Assembly (NCBI GenBank): GCA_963842795.1
Contig: CAWJHV010000010.1
Coordinates: forward strand, 62,001-126,000
Direction of reading: 5' to 3'
From: WHSW01 sp963842795
GTDB lineage: Bacteria; Actinomycetota; Thermoleophilia; Solirubrobacterales; 70-9
DNA: 64,000 nt
Shown here one piece after another: positions 17,665-25,914 of the stretch. The translations under genes were made by a program, and so were the position numbers. The notes below the pieces were generated by a model. It was given only the letters and a program-made list of their open reading frames with translations, was not told the DNA's origin and made no database searches. The number at the start of each line of letters is the position of its first letter. Position 1 is the stretch's first letter.

Positions 17665-18399
17665 TCACTCCGAGTCCCGGAAGCGGTAACCCACGCCTCT
17701 CACCGTGAACAGGTACTCGGGGCTGCGCGGGTCGCGCTCGAGCTTCTCCCGCAGGTGGCGGATGTGGACGTCGATCGTCCGCGGGTCGCGGTAGGCGGAG
17801 TCGCCCCAGACCTGCTCGAGCAGCATCTCTCGCGTCATCACCCGCCCGGGTGAGCCGGCGAGCGAGGCGAGCAGCTCGAACTCGACGTAGGTGAGCCGAG
17901 CCGGCTCGCCGTGCGCGCTCACCGCCCGGCGCTCGAAGTCGATCGAGATGTCGCCGGCGACGATCGGCTCGCCCCCCGGGCGCCCGCGCAGCATCTCCGA
18001 GCGCCGCAGCGCCGCCCGGACCCGGCTGCGGAACTCGCGGACCGAGAACGGCTTGGTGATGTAGTCGTCGGCGCCCATCTCGAGGCCGAGCACCTTGTCG
18101 GTCTCGTCGTCCTTGGCGGTGAGCATGATGATCGGCACCTGGCTGCGGCTGCGCAGCCGGCGACAGACCTCGATCCCGTCGACCTTGGGCAGCATGATGT
18201 CGAGGACGACGAGGTCGAACCGCCCCTCGGCGAAGCGGTCGAGCGCCTCGCGGCCGTCGAACGCCGCGACAACCTCGTAGCCATCCTTGCGCAGCGGGTA
18301 GGCGAGCATGGTCTGCACCGAGTGCTCGTCGTCGACCAGCAGGATGCGGGCCGACTCCTCGGCACCCGGTTCGCCGGGCCCGGCGACGCTAGCCGTCAT
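17665..18399 (-). CDS. OmpR/PhoB-family response regulator
   Basis: Two-domain DNA-binding regulator, 244 residues from ATG 18399. The receiver domain has the acidic pair in LLVDDEHS, phospho-acceptor Asp67 (VVLDIMLPKVDG), Thr in IIMLTAKDDETDK and a C-terminal KPFSVREF. The winged-helix domain ends with SAYRDPRTIDVHIRHLREKLE and YLFTVRGVGYRF. ATG 18399 is favoured over an in-frame ATG six codons upstream because TACGCT ends seven bases before it. First gene of the regulator, repeat-peptide, kinase and htrA operon. Confidence 0.95.
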   Translation of the reverse strand: MTASVAGPGEPGAEESARILLVDDEHSVQTMLAYPLRKDGYEVVAAFDGREALDRFAEGRFDLVVLDIMLPKVDGIEVCRRLRSRSQVPIIMLTAKDDETDKVLGLEMGADDYITKPFSVREFRSRVRAALRRSEMLRGRPGGEPIVAGDISIDFERRAVSAHGEPARLTYVEFELLASLAGSPGRVMTREMLLEQVWGDSAYRDPRTIDVHIRHLREKLERDPRSPEYLFTVRGVGYRFRDSE

Positions 18400-18406
18400 G
18401 CACGGA

Positions 18407-18412
18407 AGCGTA
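18407..18412 (-). promoter_or_regulatory. -10-like TACGCT, leaderless promoter
   Basis: TACGCT ends seven bases before ATG 18399 of the response regulator with no ribosome site. It would drive the whole regulator-kinase-htrA operon. Confidence 0.4.
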
Positions 18413-18473
18413 AACACGGCCCACCGCCGCGCCTGGTCGGCAGTATGCAGAGCCCTTAGCCGCCGCCCCGCCC

Positions 18474-20159
18474 TTGATCGACTTCCGCCTCTACCGACTT
18501 GCCTTCGCGCCGGCGCTGCTGGCCGTGATCGCGCTCATGTTCTCGCTCGAGGGCGCCCCCGATCCGCTCGAGCCGGCGGGCCCGCCCGGGACCTTCGACG
18601 GCTCCGCGGCGGCGGCCGCGGCACGCCAGATCGCGACCACGATCCCCGATCGCGAGCCGGGGAGCGCGGGTGACTCCGCCGTCGCCGACCTGGTCGCCGA
18701 CCGGTTCGCCGACATCGCCACCGGCGCCGTGAGCGAGCAGCGCTTCGATGCCTCCTACCGCGACGAGGACGTCGAGCTCCGCAACGTCGTGCTGACCCTT
18801 CCGGGCGAGGCCGGGAGGACGATCGTGATCGCGGCCGCCCGCGACTCCGCCGACCCGCCCGGCGCCGCGTCGAGCGCCGCCGCGACCGGGGTCCTGCTCG
18901 AGCTGGCCCACGCGCTCGGCGAGCGCCAGCACGCGAGCACCTACGTGCTCGCCTCGACCAGCGGCTCCGAGGCCGGCGCCGCCGGGATCCGCGAGCTGCT
19001 CGACGAGCTGCCCGCGCCGGACTCGGTCGAAGCGGTGTTCGTGATCTCCCAGCCCGGCTCGGTGTCGCCGAGCGCGCCGTACGTCGTCGCCAGCTCGAGC
19101 GGGGAGCGAAGCGCCTCCGTGCAGCTCGAGCGCACGGCGGAGACGGCGGTCGAGACTCAGGCCGGCCTGAGAGCCGACGAGGAGACGGCCTTCACCCAGC
19201 TCGCGCGGCTGGCGATCCCCGCGGGACTGGGCGACCAGGCCCCCTTGATCGCCGAAGGGGTCGACGCGATCGCGATCTCCTCGGCGGGTGAGCGGCCGCT
19301 CGCGTCCGAGGACGATCAGCTCGACGACCTCGGGCCCGAGAGCATCGACGCGTTCGGCCGGGCGCTCCAATCGGCGATCGGGGCCATCGACGTCGCCGTC
19401 GCCGAGCCCGTCCACGGGCCGAGCGCCCACATCGAGATCGGCCGCAACCTCGTCCCGGGGTGGGCCCTGGCGGCGTTGGCCCTGGCGCTGCTGTTGCCGG
19501 CGGCGGCGGCCGCGGTCGACGCCTGCGCCCGGGTGATGCGCGCGCAGCTCGGGATCGGCACCGGGCTGGCCTGGGTGGCGTCGCGCTGCCTGCCGTTGAT
19601 CGGCTCGCTGGCCGTCTTCTACGCCCTGGTCGCCGTCGGGCTCGTGCCGAGCCCCGAATTCCCCTTCGATCCCGGCCTCTACCCCACCGGGGCCCGGGCC
19701 GCGATCGCCCTCGCACTCGTCCTGCTCGCCGCGGGTGCCACGGTCGCGGCCCTGCGCTTCGGCCGCCGCGCCGCGGTCGCGCCGCCCGCCGCCGCGCCGG
19801 CGCTCGGGGCGGTCGCGAGCGCCGCCTGCCTGCTGCTCTGGCTCGCCAACCCCTACCTGGCGCTGCTCCTCGTGGGCCTCGCCCACGCATGGCTGCTGAC
19901 GACCGGCAAGGCGACCACGGGGCGGCGGGCGGTGGGCACGCTGGCGACCGTCGCCGCCTGCGTGCCGGCGCTCGTCGCCGTCGTCACCGTCGCGGGCGTC
20001 CTCGACCTCGGTGGCGACACCCCCTGGACCCTGGCCCTGATGGTCGCCGACGGTCAGATCGGGCTCGGGGTCACCTTGCCGCTGTGCTTCCTCTTCGGCG
20101 CGGCGATGGGGACGCTGGCGTTGCTCGTACCTAAGCGCACGCACCCAGCCGCCGATTAG
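18474..20159 (+). CDS. M28-like membrane protein with lost metal ligands
   Basis: Protein of 561 residues starting at TTG. After an N-terminal anchor helix (about 9-24), residues 40-300 follow the layout of M28 aminopeptidases, including the segment that normally reads GAHxDS then DNxSG then EExG. Here these are AAARDS, GAASSAAATG and SGSEAGAAG, so His and most acidic metal ligands are gone. At least six hydrophobic helices follow (about 325-540), as in Fxna-like fused membrane forms. It is probably an inactive, possibly scaffold or binding, relative. Divergent from the response regulator. Confidence 0.6.
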   Translation: MIDFRLYRLAFAPALLAVIALMFSLEGAPDPLEPAGPPGTFDGSAAAAAARQIATTIPDREPGSAGDSAVADLVADRFADIATGAVSEQRFDASYRDEDVELRNVVLTLPGEAGRTIVIAAARDSADPPGAASSAAATGVLLELAHALGERQHASTYVLASTSGSEAGAAGIRELLDELPAPDSVEAVFVISQPGSVSPSAPYVVASSSGERSASVQLERTAETAVETQAGLRADEETAFTQLARLAIPAGLGDQAPLIAEGVDAIAISSAGERPLASEDDQLDDLGPESIDAFGRALQSAIGAIDVAVAEPVHGPSAHIEIGRNLVPGWALAALALALLLPAAAAAVDACARVMRAQLGIGTGLAWVASRCLPLIGSLAVFYALVAVGLVPSPEFPFDPGLYPTGARAAIALALVLLAAGATVAALRFGRRAAVAPPAAAPALGAVASAACLLLWLANPYLALLLVGLAHAWLLTTGKATTGRRAVGTLATVAACVPALVAVVTVAGVLDLGGDTPWTLALMVADGQIGLGVTLPLCFLFGAAMGTLALLVPKRTHPAAD

Positions 20160-20226
20160 TGGCTCGCCCCCAGGCGCAGGCGGGGGCGGGCACCCCCAGC
20201 ATCGAACGAGCGTTTAGGCGGAGGGG

Positions 20227-20249
20227 CAGCCGTCGCGCCCCGGCGGCTG
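20227..20249 (+). other. GC-rich hairpin upstream of the FlgM-like gene
   Basis: A nine-pair stem (CAGCCGTCG with CGGCGGCTG, one G-T pair) around a CGCCC loop ends 23 bases before the ATG at 20273. It could terminate the upstream gene or control the small downstream gene; no T-tract follows. Confidence 0.4.
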
Positions 20250-20272
20250 GGAGCCGATCTGAGGTTTGAAAG

Positions 20273-20536
20273 ATGCGTTCCGCGGCAATCAGCGATTCGT
20301 GGCACCAAGCCACTGATCCGCGCCGCGAAAGGACAACGGAACTGTCCGAGAAAAGAACAAGGTTGAATCAATTGAAGCGGGATATCGCACTCGATCGCTA
20401 CGCACCCGATTCCGGGGCTGTCGCCGAGGCCATCCTGACCAAGCTGCTGCTGGTCAAGCGGGCCCGGGTGGCGCTTTCCGAGAGCGAAGATGGTCGAAAC
20501 CCGACGGGCTCCGCACCCCGCCCCGCTGATCTCTGA
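20273..20536 (+). CDS. FlgM-like anti-sigma factor (orphan)
   Basis: Small protein of 87 residues. Its centre, LNQLKRDIALDRYAPDSGAV followed by AEAILTKLL (31-59), matches the C-terminal sigma-28-binding helices of FlgM (I-x2-G/R-Y-x-VD-x3-VA). The charged N-terminal 30 residues fit the disordered half. GAGG lies nine bases upstream of ATG. No flagellar or sigma genes are in the window, so the partner is unknown. Its last 83 bases overlap the convergent thiL 3' end, which casts some doubt on the exact C-terminus. Confidence 0.55.
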   Translation: MRSAAISDSWHQATDPRRERTTELSEKRTRLNQLKRDIALDRYAPDSGAVAEAILTKLLLVKRARVALSESEDGRNPTGSAPRPADL

Positions 20537-21479
20537 GCTCTACGTCCGCACCGGCGCTCACCGCGCCGACCACCGAGAGCTCGACCCCGGTCGCCGCGAC
20601 CCGGGAGGCGGCCGCGGCGAGCCGTCCGGGCGCGATCGTCGCAAGCAGCTCGTAGTCCTCACCCCCGGCAACGGCCAGCTCGAGCGGGTCCGCGCCGGCG
20701 GCTGAGGCGACCTCCGCCACCCCGGCCTGCAGCGGCAGCCGCTCGAGCTCGATCGAGATCGCCGCGCCACTCGCGTTCGCGACGTGGCCGGCGTCGGCCC
20801 CGAGCCCGTCGCTGAGGTCGATCAGCGAGCTTGCGCCCAGGGCCGCCAGGGCCCGGCCGGCTGCCAGCCGTGGATTCGGCTCGAGCTGACGGGCGCGCAG
20901 CGCCGCGGCCACCTGCGGATCGAGGTCCCGCGCAAGCTCCGGACGCCGCAGGAGCAACAACCCGGCCGCCGCCCCGCCGAGCTCGCCGGTGACCGCGACC
21001 AGGTCGCCGGGGCGCGCGCCGGCGCGGGTCACCAGAGCCTCCGCGGCGTCCGCGGCGCCGACCACCGTGACCGCGACCAGCAGCACGGGCGCGCGGGTGA
21101 CGTCGCCGCCGGCGACCGCGACGCCGTGCTCGGCGGCAACGGCCGCGAGGCCGTCGGCGAGCTCGAGCAGCTCGGCCTCGCCGCGCGCCTCCGGCACCCC
21201 GAGCTGGATGTAGGCCTCTCCCGGGCTCGCGCCCATCGCCGCCAGGTCCGAGAGCGCCACAGCCAGCGCCTTGTGGCCGACGCTGCGCGGCTCGAACGGC
21301 GGGATCTCGAAGTGCACCCCCTCGATCAGCGAGTCGACGCTCGTCGCCGTCGCGCCCTCGCGAACGGTGATCGCGGCGTCGTCGCCGCTGCCGAGCACGA
21401 GCGCCGCGGAGCCCTCGGGCGCCCCGGCGCGGGCCAGTCGCTCGCGAATCGCCGCGATCAGCTCGAACTCGCCGAGCAC
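20454..21479 (-). CDS. thiL: Thiamine-monophosphate kinase
   Basis: Phosphorylates thiamine monophosphate to the active cofactor thiamine diphosphate. From GTG 21479 the protein is 341 residues, beginning LGEFELIAAIRERL. Signature segments are LGSGDDAAI, the TSVDSLIEGVHF nucleotide/metal loop, GHKALAVALSDLAAMGA, AGGDVTRAP, DLSDGLGADAGH and AVAGGEDYELL. It begins 12 bases after the PBP stop and is the last gene of the MscS-PBP-thiL run. Frames that extend further upstream lie inside the PBP gene and have no homology. Confidence 0.93.
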   Translation of the reverse strand: MLGEFELIAAIRERLARAGAPEGSAALVLGSGDDAAITVREGATATSVDSLIEGVHFEIPPFEPRSVGHKALAVALSDLAAMGASPGEAYIQLGVPEARGEAELLELADGLAAVAAEHGVAVAGGDVTRAPVLLVAVTVVGAADAAEALVTRAGARPGDLVAVTGELGGAAAGLLLLRRPELARDLDPQVAAALRARQLEPNPRLAAGRALAALGASSLIDLSDGLGADAGHVANASGAAISIELERLPLQAGVAEVASAAGADPLELAVAGGEDYELLATIAPGRLAAAASRVAATGVELSVVGAVSAGADVELRDQRGGVRSPSGFDHLRSRKAPPGPA

Positions 21480-21490
21480 GCGGCCCAGGT

Positions 21491-23608
21491 CTAGTTCGGG
21501 GTCACGCCGCCGCCGTTGCCGCCACCGGTGCCCGGCGCGGGCGCCGGCTCCTGCCCCGCCCCCGGGGCGTAGAGGTCCGGGTCGTAGCCGTTGGTGTCGT
21601 CGGTGGTGGCGTCGGGCGTCGTGGTCGCATCGTCGGTCGGCGCCCCGTAGCCGCCGGTGGTGTCGGTGTCGGTTGAGCTCGAGTCCGAGGAGGCGGTGTG
21701 CTCGCTGTAGTAGCCCGACAGCGAGGCCGGGTTCTCCGGCTCGGGGAAGTCGTCGCAGGGCTGCGCCGCCGCCACCTCCATGTAGTCGTGCCAGATCGGC
21801 GCCGCCAGGTCGGCGCCGTAGCCGGGCATCGGCGTGCGGGAGTCGGGGTTGCCGACCCAGACCGCGGTCGAGACGTGCGGGGTGTAGCCGACGAACCAGG
21901 CGTCGGCCTGCTCCTCGGTGGTCCCGGTCTTGCCGGCCGCGGGACAGGGGATGTCGCAGCATGCGGCGGTGCCGTAGTCGAGCGTCCCGGTCATCACGTC
22001 GGCCACCGTGTACGCGACGCCGTCGGAGACCACCCGGTTGCCGGGCTCCTTCGGCGGCTCGTCGACATGGCCGTCGGGGAAGACGACCTTGGCGATCGCC
22101 GTCGGGTCGTGGTGAACGCCGCCGTCGGCGATCGTCGCGAAGCCGTTGGACTGGTCGAGGACGGTCACGTCGCTGGCGCCGAGCACATCGGCGGGGACTT
22201 CCTCAAGCGGGCTCGAGACGCCCATCTTCTTCGCCATGTCGTCCATCGTCTCCCAGCCGATGTCGGTGACGAACTGCGCGTAGACCGTGTTGACCGAGTT
22301 GGCGGTCGCGTCGCGGAGGCTGATCGAGCCGCCGGCGCCGCCGGAGACGCTCCACGCCTCGCCGTACGAGCCGTACGGATAGAGGGTGATCGAGCTTGGG
22401 GCCGGGTAATAGGTGCTGTCCGGGTCGACGCCCTGGGCGACCGCAGCGGTGAGCAGGTAGGGCTTGAACGAGGAGCCGGGCTGGCGGCGCCCCTGGGCGG
22501 CGAGGTTGAACTGGCTCACGTCGTAGGACGACGACGACGCCATCGCCTTGATCTCGCCTGTGTCGACGTCGGTCGAGACCAGCGCCGCGGCCGCGCCGCT
22601 CACCGGATGGGCCGCGATCGCCTGCTCGGCGACTGCCTGCAGCCTCTGGTCGAGCGTCGTGTAGACCTTGAGTCCGCCCTCGCGCGCGGTGGCGACGCCG
22701 TACTTGTCGATGAGCTCCTGCTGGACGAAGTCGAAGAAGTACTGCTGAGTCCGGACCTCGTAGTGGTAGCCGCGGTGGAGCCCGAGGCCGCCGTCGCTGA
22801 CCTTGGCGTAGGTGGCGGGGCTGATGTAGCCCTGGTCCCGCAGCGCCGTCAGCACCTCGTTGCGCCTCTCCTTGGCGCCCTTCGGGTTGATGAACGGGTT
22901 GTAATCGGTGGGCGCCTGGGGCAGGCCGGCGAGCAGAGCCGCCTCGCCGACGTTGAGCTCGGAGACGTCCTTGTCGAAATAGACCTGCGAGGCGGCCTCG
23001 ACCCCGACCGCCGTCTTGCCGGCGTTGGTCCCGTAGGAGGCGGTGTTCAGGTACTGGTTGAGGATCTGGTTCTTGGTGTACTCGTCCTCGTACTGCATCG
23101 CCATCTTCGCCTCGATGATCTTGCGCTGGATCGTGTCCTTCGGGTTTTGGATGTAGAGGTTGCGAACCAGCTGCTGGGTGATCGTCGAGCCACCCTGGGT
23201 GACCTCACCGGCCTCGACGTTCTCGAGCGCGGCGCGGACCACGGCTCCGTAGTCGACCCCGCCGTGGTCGTAGAAGTGCTCGTCCTCGATCGCGATCGTC
23301 GCCTTCTGGAGGCGGTTGGGGATCTTGTCGAGGGCCACGGGCGTGCGCAGGATGTCGGCCTGCACATAGCCGAGGCTGGTTCCGTCGGCGGCGAAGACCT
23401 GGGTGTTGGAGCCGCTGTCGGCGGGCTCCAGCGTGTCGATGTCGGGCGCGTCGGCGGCGACGTCGAGGACCCAGAGCCCGGCGCTGGCGACGCCGATCCC
23501 GACGATCGCGAGCACGACCACGACCGCGAGCAGGATCTTCTTCCCCACCGAGCCGCCCTGCGAGCTCCGGTGCCGTCTGCGTTGGCGAGCGGTCATGGCG
23601 AACCCCAA
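21491..23608 (-). CDS. Class A penicillin-binding protein
   Basis: Bifunctional peptidoglycan synthase of 705 residues. A cytoplasmic Arg-rich tail and one transmembrane helix (about 24-46) lead into a GT51 glycosyltransferase (catalytic Glu in AIEDEHFYDHGG; GGSTITQQLVRN; KxxxGVEAASQVYF) and a transpeptidase with SSFK (PGSSFKPY), SVN (ATANSVNTVY) and KTGT (AGKTGTTEEQADAW). The C-terminal 80 residues are a Ser/Thr/Asp/Gly-rich disordered tail. ATG 23596 (MTARQ) is an alternative start. Upstream MscS and downstream thiL are on the same strand. Confidence 0.95.
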   Translation of the reverse strand: MGFAMTARQRRRHRSSQGGSVGKKILLAVVVVLAIVGIGVASAGLWVLDVAADAPDIDTLEPADSGSNTQVFAADGTSLGYVQADILRTPVALDKIPNRLQKATIAIEDEHFYDHGGVDYGAVVRAALENVEAGEVTQGGSTITQQLVRNLYIQNPKDTIQRKIIEAKMAMQYEDEYTKNQILNQYLNTASYGTNAGKTAVGVEAASQVYFDKDVSELNVGEAALLAGLPQAPTDYNPFINPKGAKERRNEVLTALRDQGYISPATYAKVSDGGLGLHRGYHYEVRTQQYFFDFVQQELIDKYGVATAREGGLKVYTTLDQRLQAVAEQAIAAHPVSGAAAALVSTDVDTGEIKAMASSSSYDVSQFNLAAQGRRQPGSSFKPYLLTAAVAQGVDPDSTYYPAPSSITLYPYGSYGEAWSVSGGAGGSISLRDATANSVNTVYAQFVTDIGWETMDDMAKKMGVSSPLEEVPADVLGASDVTVLDQSNGFATIADGGVHHDPTAIAKVVFPDGHVDEPPKEPGNRVVSDGVAYTVADVMTGTLDYGTAACCDIPCPAAGKTGTTEEQADAWFVGYTPHVSTAVWVGNPDSRTPMPGYGADLAAPIWHDYMEVAAAQPCDDFPEPENPASLSGYYSEHTASSDSSSTDTDTTGGYGAPTDDATTTPDATTDDTNGYDPDLYAPGAGQEPAPAPGTGGGNGGGVTPN

Positions 23609-23625
23609 AGGGTAATGGGGAGCTT

Positions 23626-24399
23626 CTACGTGGTCGCCAGGACTCCCGCCTCGCGGAGCGCGCGTTGCGCCCGCTCGCGCAGGGCCGATTCCTCGCCGGA
23701 GGCCCGGGTGCCGCCCGGGCGCCGGGGGCCGTGGACCTCGATCCGCACCCCGTCCGGGGTGATCTCGGCGACATCGACCTGCGACGGCTCGAGCCGTGCC
23801 AGGGCCTCCCGCGCCCGGCCGAGGTCGGCGTCGGGAGGCACCCAGACCGAGGCCATCACCGGTGCGCTCAGGTTCCCGGTCGAGCGGTTGACGACGACGT
23901 TGGTGACCACGGTCTCGTTGGGCACGATCACCAGCCGCCCGTCGCCGGTGTCGATGAAGGTGTGGGAGAGGGTCAGGTCGTCGACCCTGCCCGTCTCGCC
24001 CTCGATCGTGACTGAGTCGCCGATCCGGATCGGCTGCGAGATCGCGAGCAGGATCCCGGCCAGCGGGTTGGCCAGGATCTTCTGCGCGGCGAAGCCGAGC
24101 ACGAGCCCGACCACGGCGCTCGAGGCGAGCACCGCGTTGGCGAGCTTGTCGAGCTTCTGGAACTGGCTCAGGGCGATGCCGAGCCCGACGACGATGATCG
24201 CGACGAAGACCAGCCGGCGGATCATCCGGAGGCGGGTCTTAGCGGCTCGCGAGACGGTCGTGTCGCTGACCCTGGAGGCGACCCGGGTGGCGCGGCCGAT
24301 GACGAAGCGGTCGACGACGAAGGCGATCGCGAACGTGATCAGGAGCGTGATCGCGGCCGAGATCCAATCGCCGTTCGAGTCCCAGAAGGTCTCTTCCAC
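23626..24399 (-). CDS. Small-conductance mechanosensitive channel (MscS family)
   Basis: Releases solutes when membrane tension rises. From GTG 24399 the protein has 257 residues with three hydrophobic helices: about 10-30, 58-75 and a pore-lining helix at about 88-118 (SSAVVGLVLGFAAQKILANPLAG). The MscS beta domain follows (PIRIGDSVTIEGETGRVDDLTL, then VPNETVVTNVVVNRS) and a cytoplasmic cage domain. It is divergent from the HAD gene by 30 bases and sits 17 bases ahead of the PBP gene. Confidence 0.92.
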   Translation of the reverse strand: MEETFWDSNGDWISAAITLLITFAIAFVVDRFVIGRATRVASRVSDTTVSRAAKTRLRMIRRLVFVAIIVVGLGIALSQFQKLDKLANAVLASSAVVGLVLGFAAQKILANPLAGILLAISQPIRIGDSVTIEGETGRVDDLTLSHTFIDTGDGRLVIVPNETVVTNVVVNRSTGNLSAPVMASVWVPPDADLGRAREALARLEPSQVDVAEITPDGVRIEVHGPRRPGGTRASGEESALRERAQRALREAGVLATT

Positions 24400-24429
24400 G
24401 GTCCCGATCCTGCCAGTCTTGGGTGGCCG

Positions 24430-25071
24430 ATGATGACCAAGGCCGTGTTCTTCGACGCGCTCGGGACCCTGATCGAGCTCGAGCCCCCGTGGGCGCACCT
24501 GGCCCGGGAGCTGGAGATCGAGCCGGACGAGAGCCTGATCGCCGCGGTGCGTGTGGAGATGGCCTACTACCGCGAGCACTCCCACGAGGCCGCCGACCCG
24601 CAAGGGCTGGCCGACCTGCGGTCCGAGTGCGCCGAGCTGCTCTCGCGAGAGCTCGGTCGAGCGGTGAGCGTCGAGGCGCTGATGGCCTCGATCCGCTTCC
24701 GCGCCTTCGGGGATGCGGGTCCGGCACTCGCCGCGCTGCGCGCCCGCGGGCTGGCCTGCATCTGCGTCTCCAACTGGGACATCGCGCTGCCAGAGGTGCT
24801 CGCCCGCTGCGGCCTGGCCGAGGCGCTCGACGGGGTCGTCGCGTCGGCCGCGGTCGGGGCCCGCAAGCCCGACCCGGCGATCTTCGCCCGCGCGCTCGAG
24901 CTCGCGGGCTGCGCTCCGGCGCAGGCCCTGCACGTCGGCGACACCCCGGCCGAGGACGCCGCCGGAGCCGCGGCCGCCCACATCCCCCATCTGCTGATCG
25001 TCCGCGACGGGCCACGAGGCGAGGGCGAGATTGCGTCGCTGGACGAGATCGAGCAGCATCTCCGGCCTTGA
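24430..25071 (+). CDS. HAD-superfamily hydrolase
   Basis: Predicted phosphatase of 213 residues. Motif I is FFDALGTL (nucleophile Asp9; the usual second Asp is Ala, as in several HAD subgroups), motif II is CVSNWD (Ser), motif III ARKPDPAIF (Lys) and motif IV HVGDTPAEDAAGA. The cap is an inserted helical C1 domain (about 15-85). Substrate unknown. ATG 24433 is equally possible as start. Its stop overlaps the TTG start of the following protease gene. Confidence 0.85.
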   Translation: MMTKAVFFDALGTLIELEPPWAHLARELEIEPDESLIAAVRVEMAYYREHSHEAADPQGLADLRSECAELLSRELGRAVSVEALMASIRFRAFGDAGPALAALRARGLACICVSNWDIALPEVLARCGLAEALDGVVASAAVGARKPDPAIFARALELAGCAPAQALHVGDTPAEDAAGAAAAHIPHLLIVRDGPRGEGEIASLDEIEQHLRP

Positions 25072-25847
25072 CCGACGAGCTCGACCGCAGTCCCGAACCG
25101 CCTCCGCCTCCCCCGAGCGGGCCGCCGCGGCATCCGGGCGAAGCGCTCGCGAGCCCCGGCGATGCGGCCACGGCGCCGCGGGCGCCGGGCTGGGGCCCGA
25201 CGCGGGTGCTCGGCGGGCTCGGGTTCTTCCTCGTCCTCGTGATCGTCGAGGCCGGCATCGTCTCCGCCTTCGACCACGACATCTCGTCGCTCGCCGCGCG
25301 GCTCGTGCTGCAGGGACTGCTCGCGCTCACGCTGATCCTGACCGCGCTGATGTTCGCCGGCCCGCAGATTCGCGAGCTCGCCCCCGTCGCCGTCGTCGGC
25401 CTGCGGCGGCCGCTGCGCTCGCCGTACGCGTCGATGGCGATCGCCTACTTCGGCTACATCGCCATCGCGCTCCTGATCGCGGCCATCCTGCAGCCCGAGC
25501 AGGAGGACGTCACCCGCGACCTCGGCTTCGGCGAGGGGGTGCTCGGATCGGCCGCGGCTGCGCTGCTGATCATCGTCGCCGCCCCGATCAGCGAGGAGAT
25601 GTTCTTCCGCGGCTTCGTCTTCGCCGGCGTGCGCAGCACCGCCCCGTTCGTCGTCGCCGCCGTGATCTCGAGCGGGATCTGGGGACTGTTCCACTACACC
25701 GGCCCCGACTCCTGGGGCGTGGTCCTGCAGCTCTCGGTCTTCGGCGTCGCCCTCGCCTGGCTCTACGAGCGGACCGGCTCGATCTGGCCGACGATCGGCG
25801 TGCACGCGCTCAACAACGCGATCGCCTTCGCCCTGCTGACCTCCTGA
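25068..25847 (+). CDS. CPBP-family intramembrane metalloprotease
   Basis: Abi/CAAX-type membrane protease, 259 residues. A proline-rich cytoplasmic N-terminus (1-45) is followed by about seven hydrophobic helices. The catalytic motifs EEMFFRG, LFHYTG (His) and HALNN are all present. TTG 25068 overlaps the HAD stop (TTGA), so no separate ribosome site is needed. Members process prenylated proteins or act in bacteriocin self-immunity; this one's substrate is unknown. Confidence 0.9.
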   Translation: MTDELDRSPEPPPPPPSGPPRHPGEALASPGDAATAPRAPGWGPTRVLGGLGFFLVLVIVEAGIVSAFDHDISSLAARLVLQGLLALTLILTALMFAGPQIRELAPVAVVGLRRPLRSPYASMAIAYFGYIAIALLIAAILQPEQEDVTRDLGFGEGVLGSAAAALLIIVAAPISEEMFFRGFVFAGVRSTAPFVVAAVISSGIWGLFHYTGPDSWGVVLQLSVFGVALAWLYERTGSIWPTIGVHALNNAIAFALLTS

Positions 25848-25914
25848 GCAAGGTCGATTGCCCGCCGCCGTGCGCCCCCGAGCACGACGTGGCCGTCTGC
25901 CACAATCTCGCGCC

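Noticed and set aside
21698..24433. A 911-residue plus-strand frame opposite the PBP and MscS genes
   Set aside because: No domain is visible and the minus strand carries clear catalytic motifs throughout.
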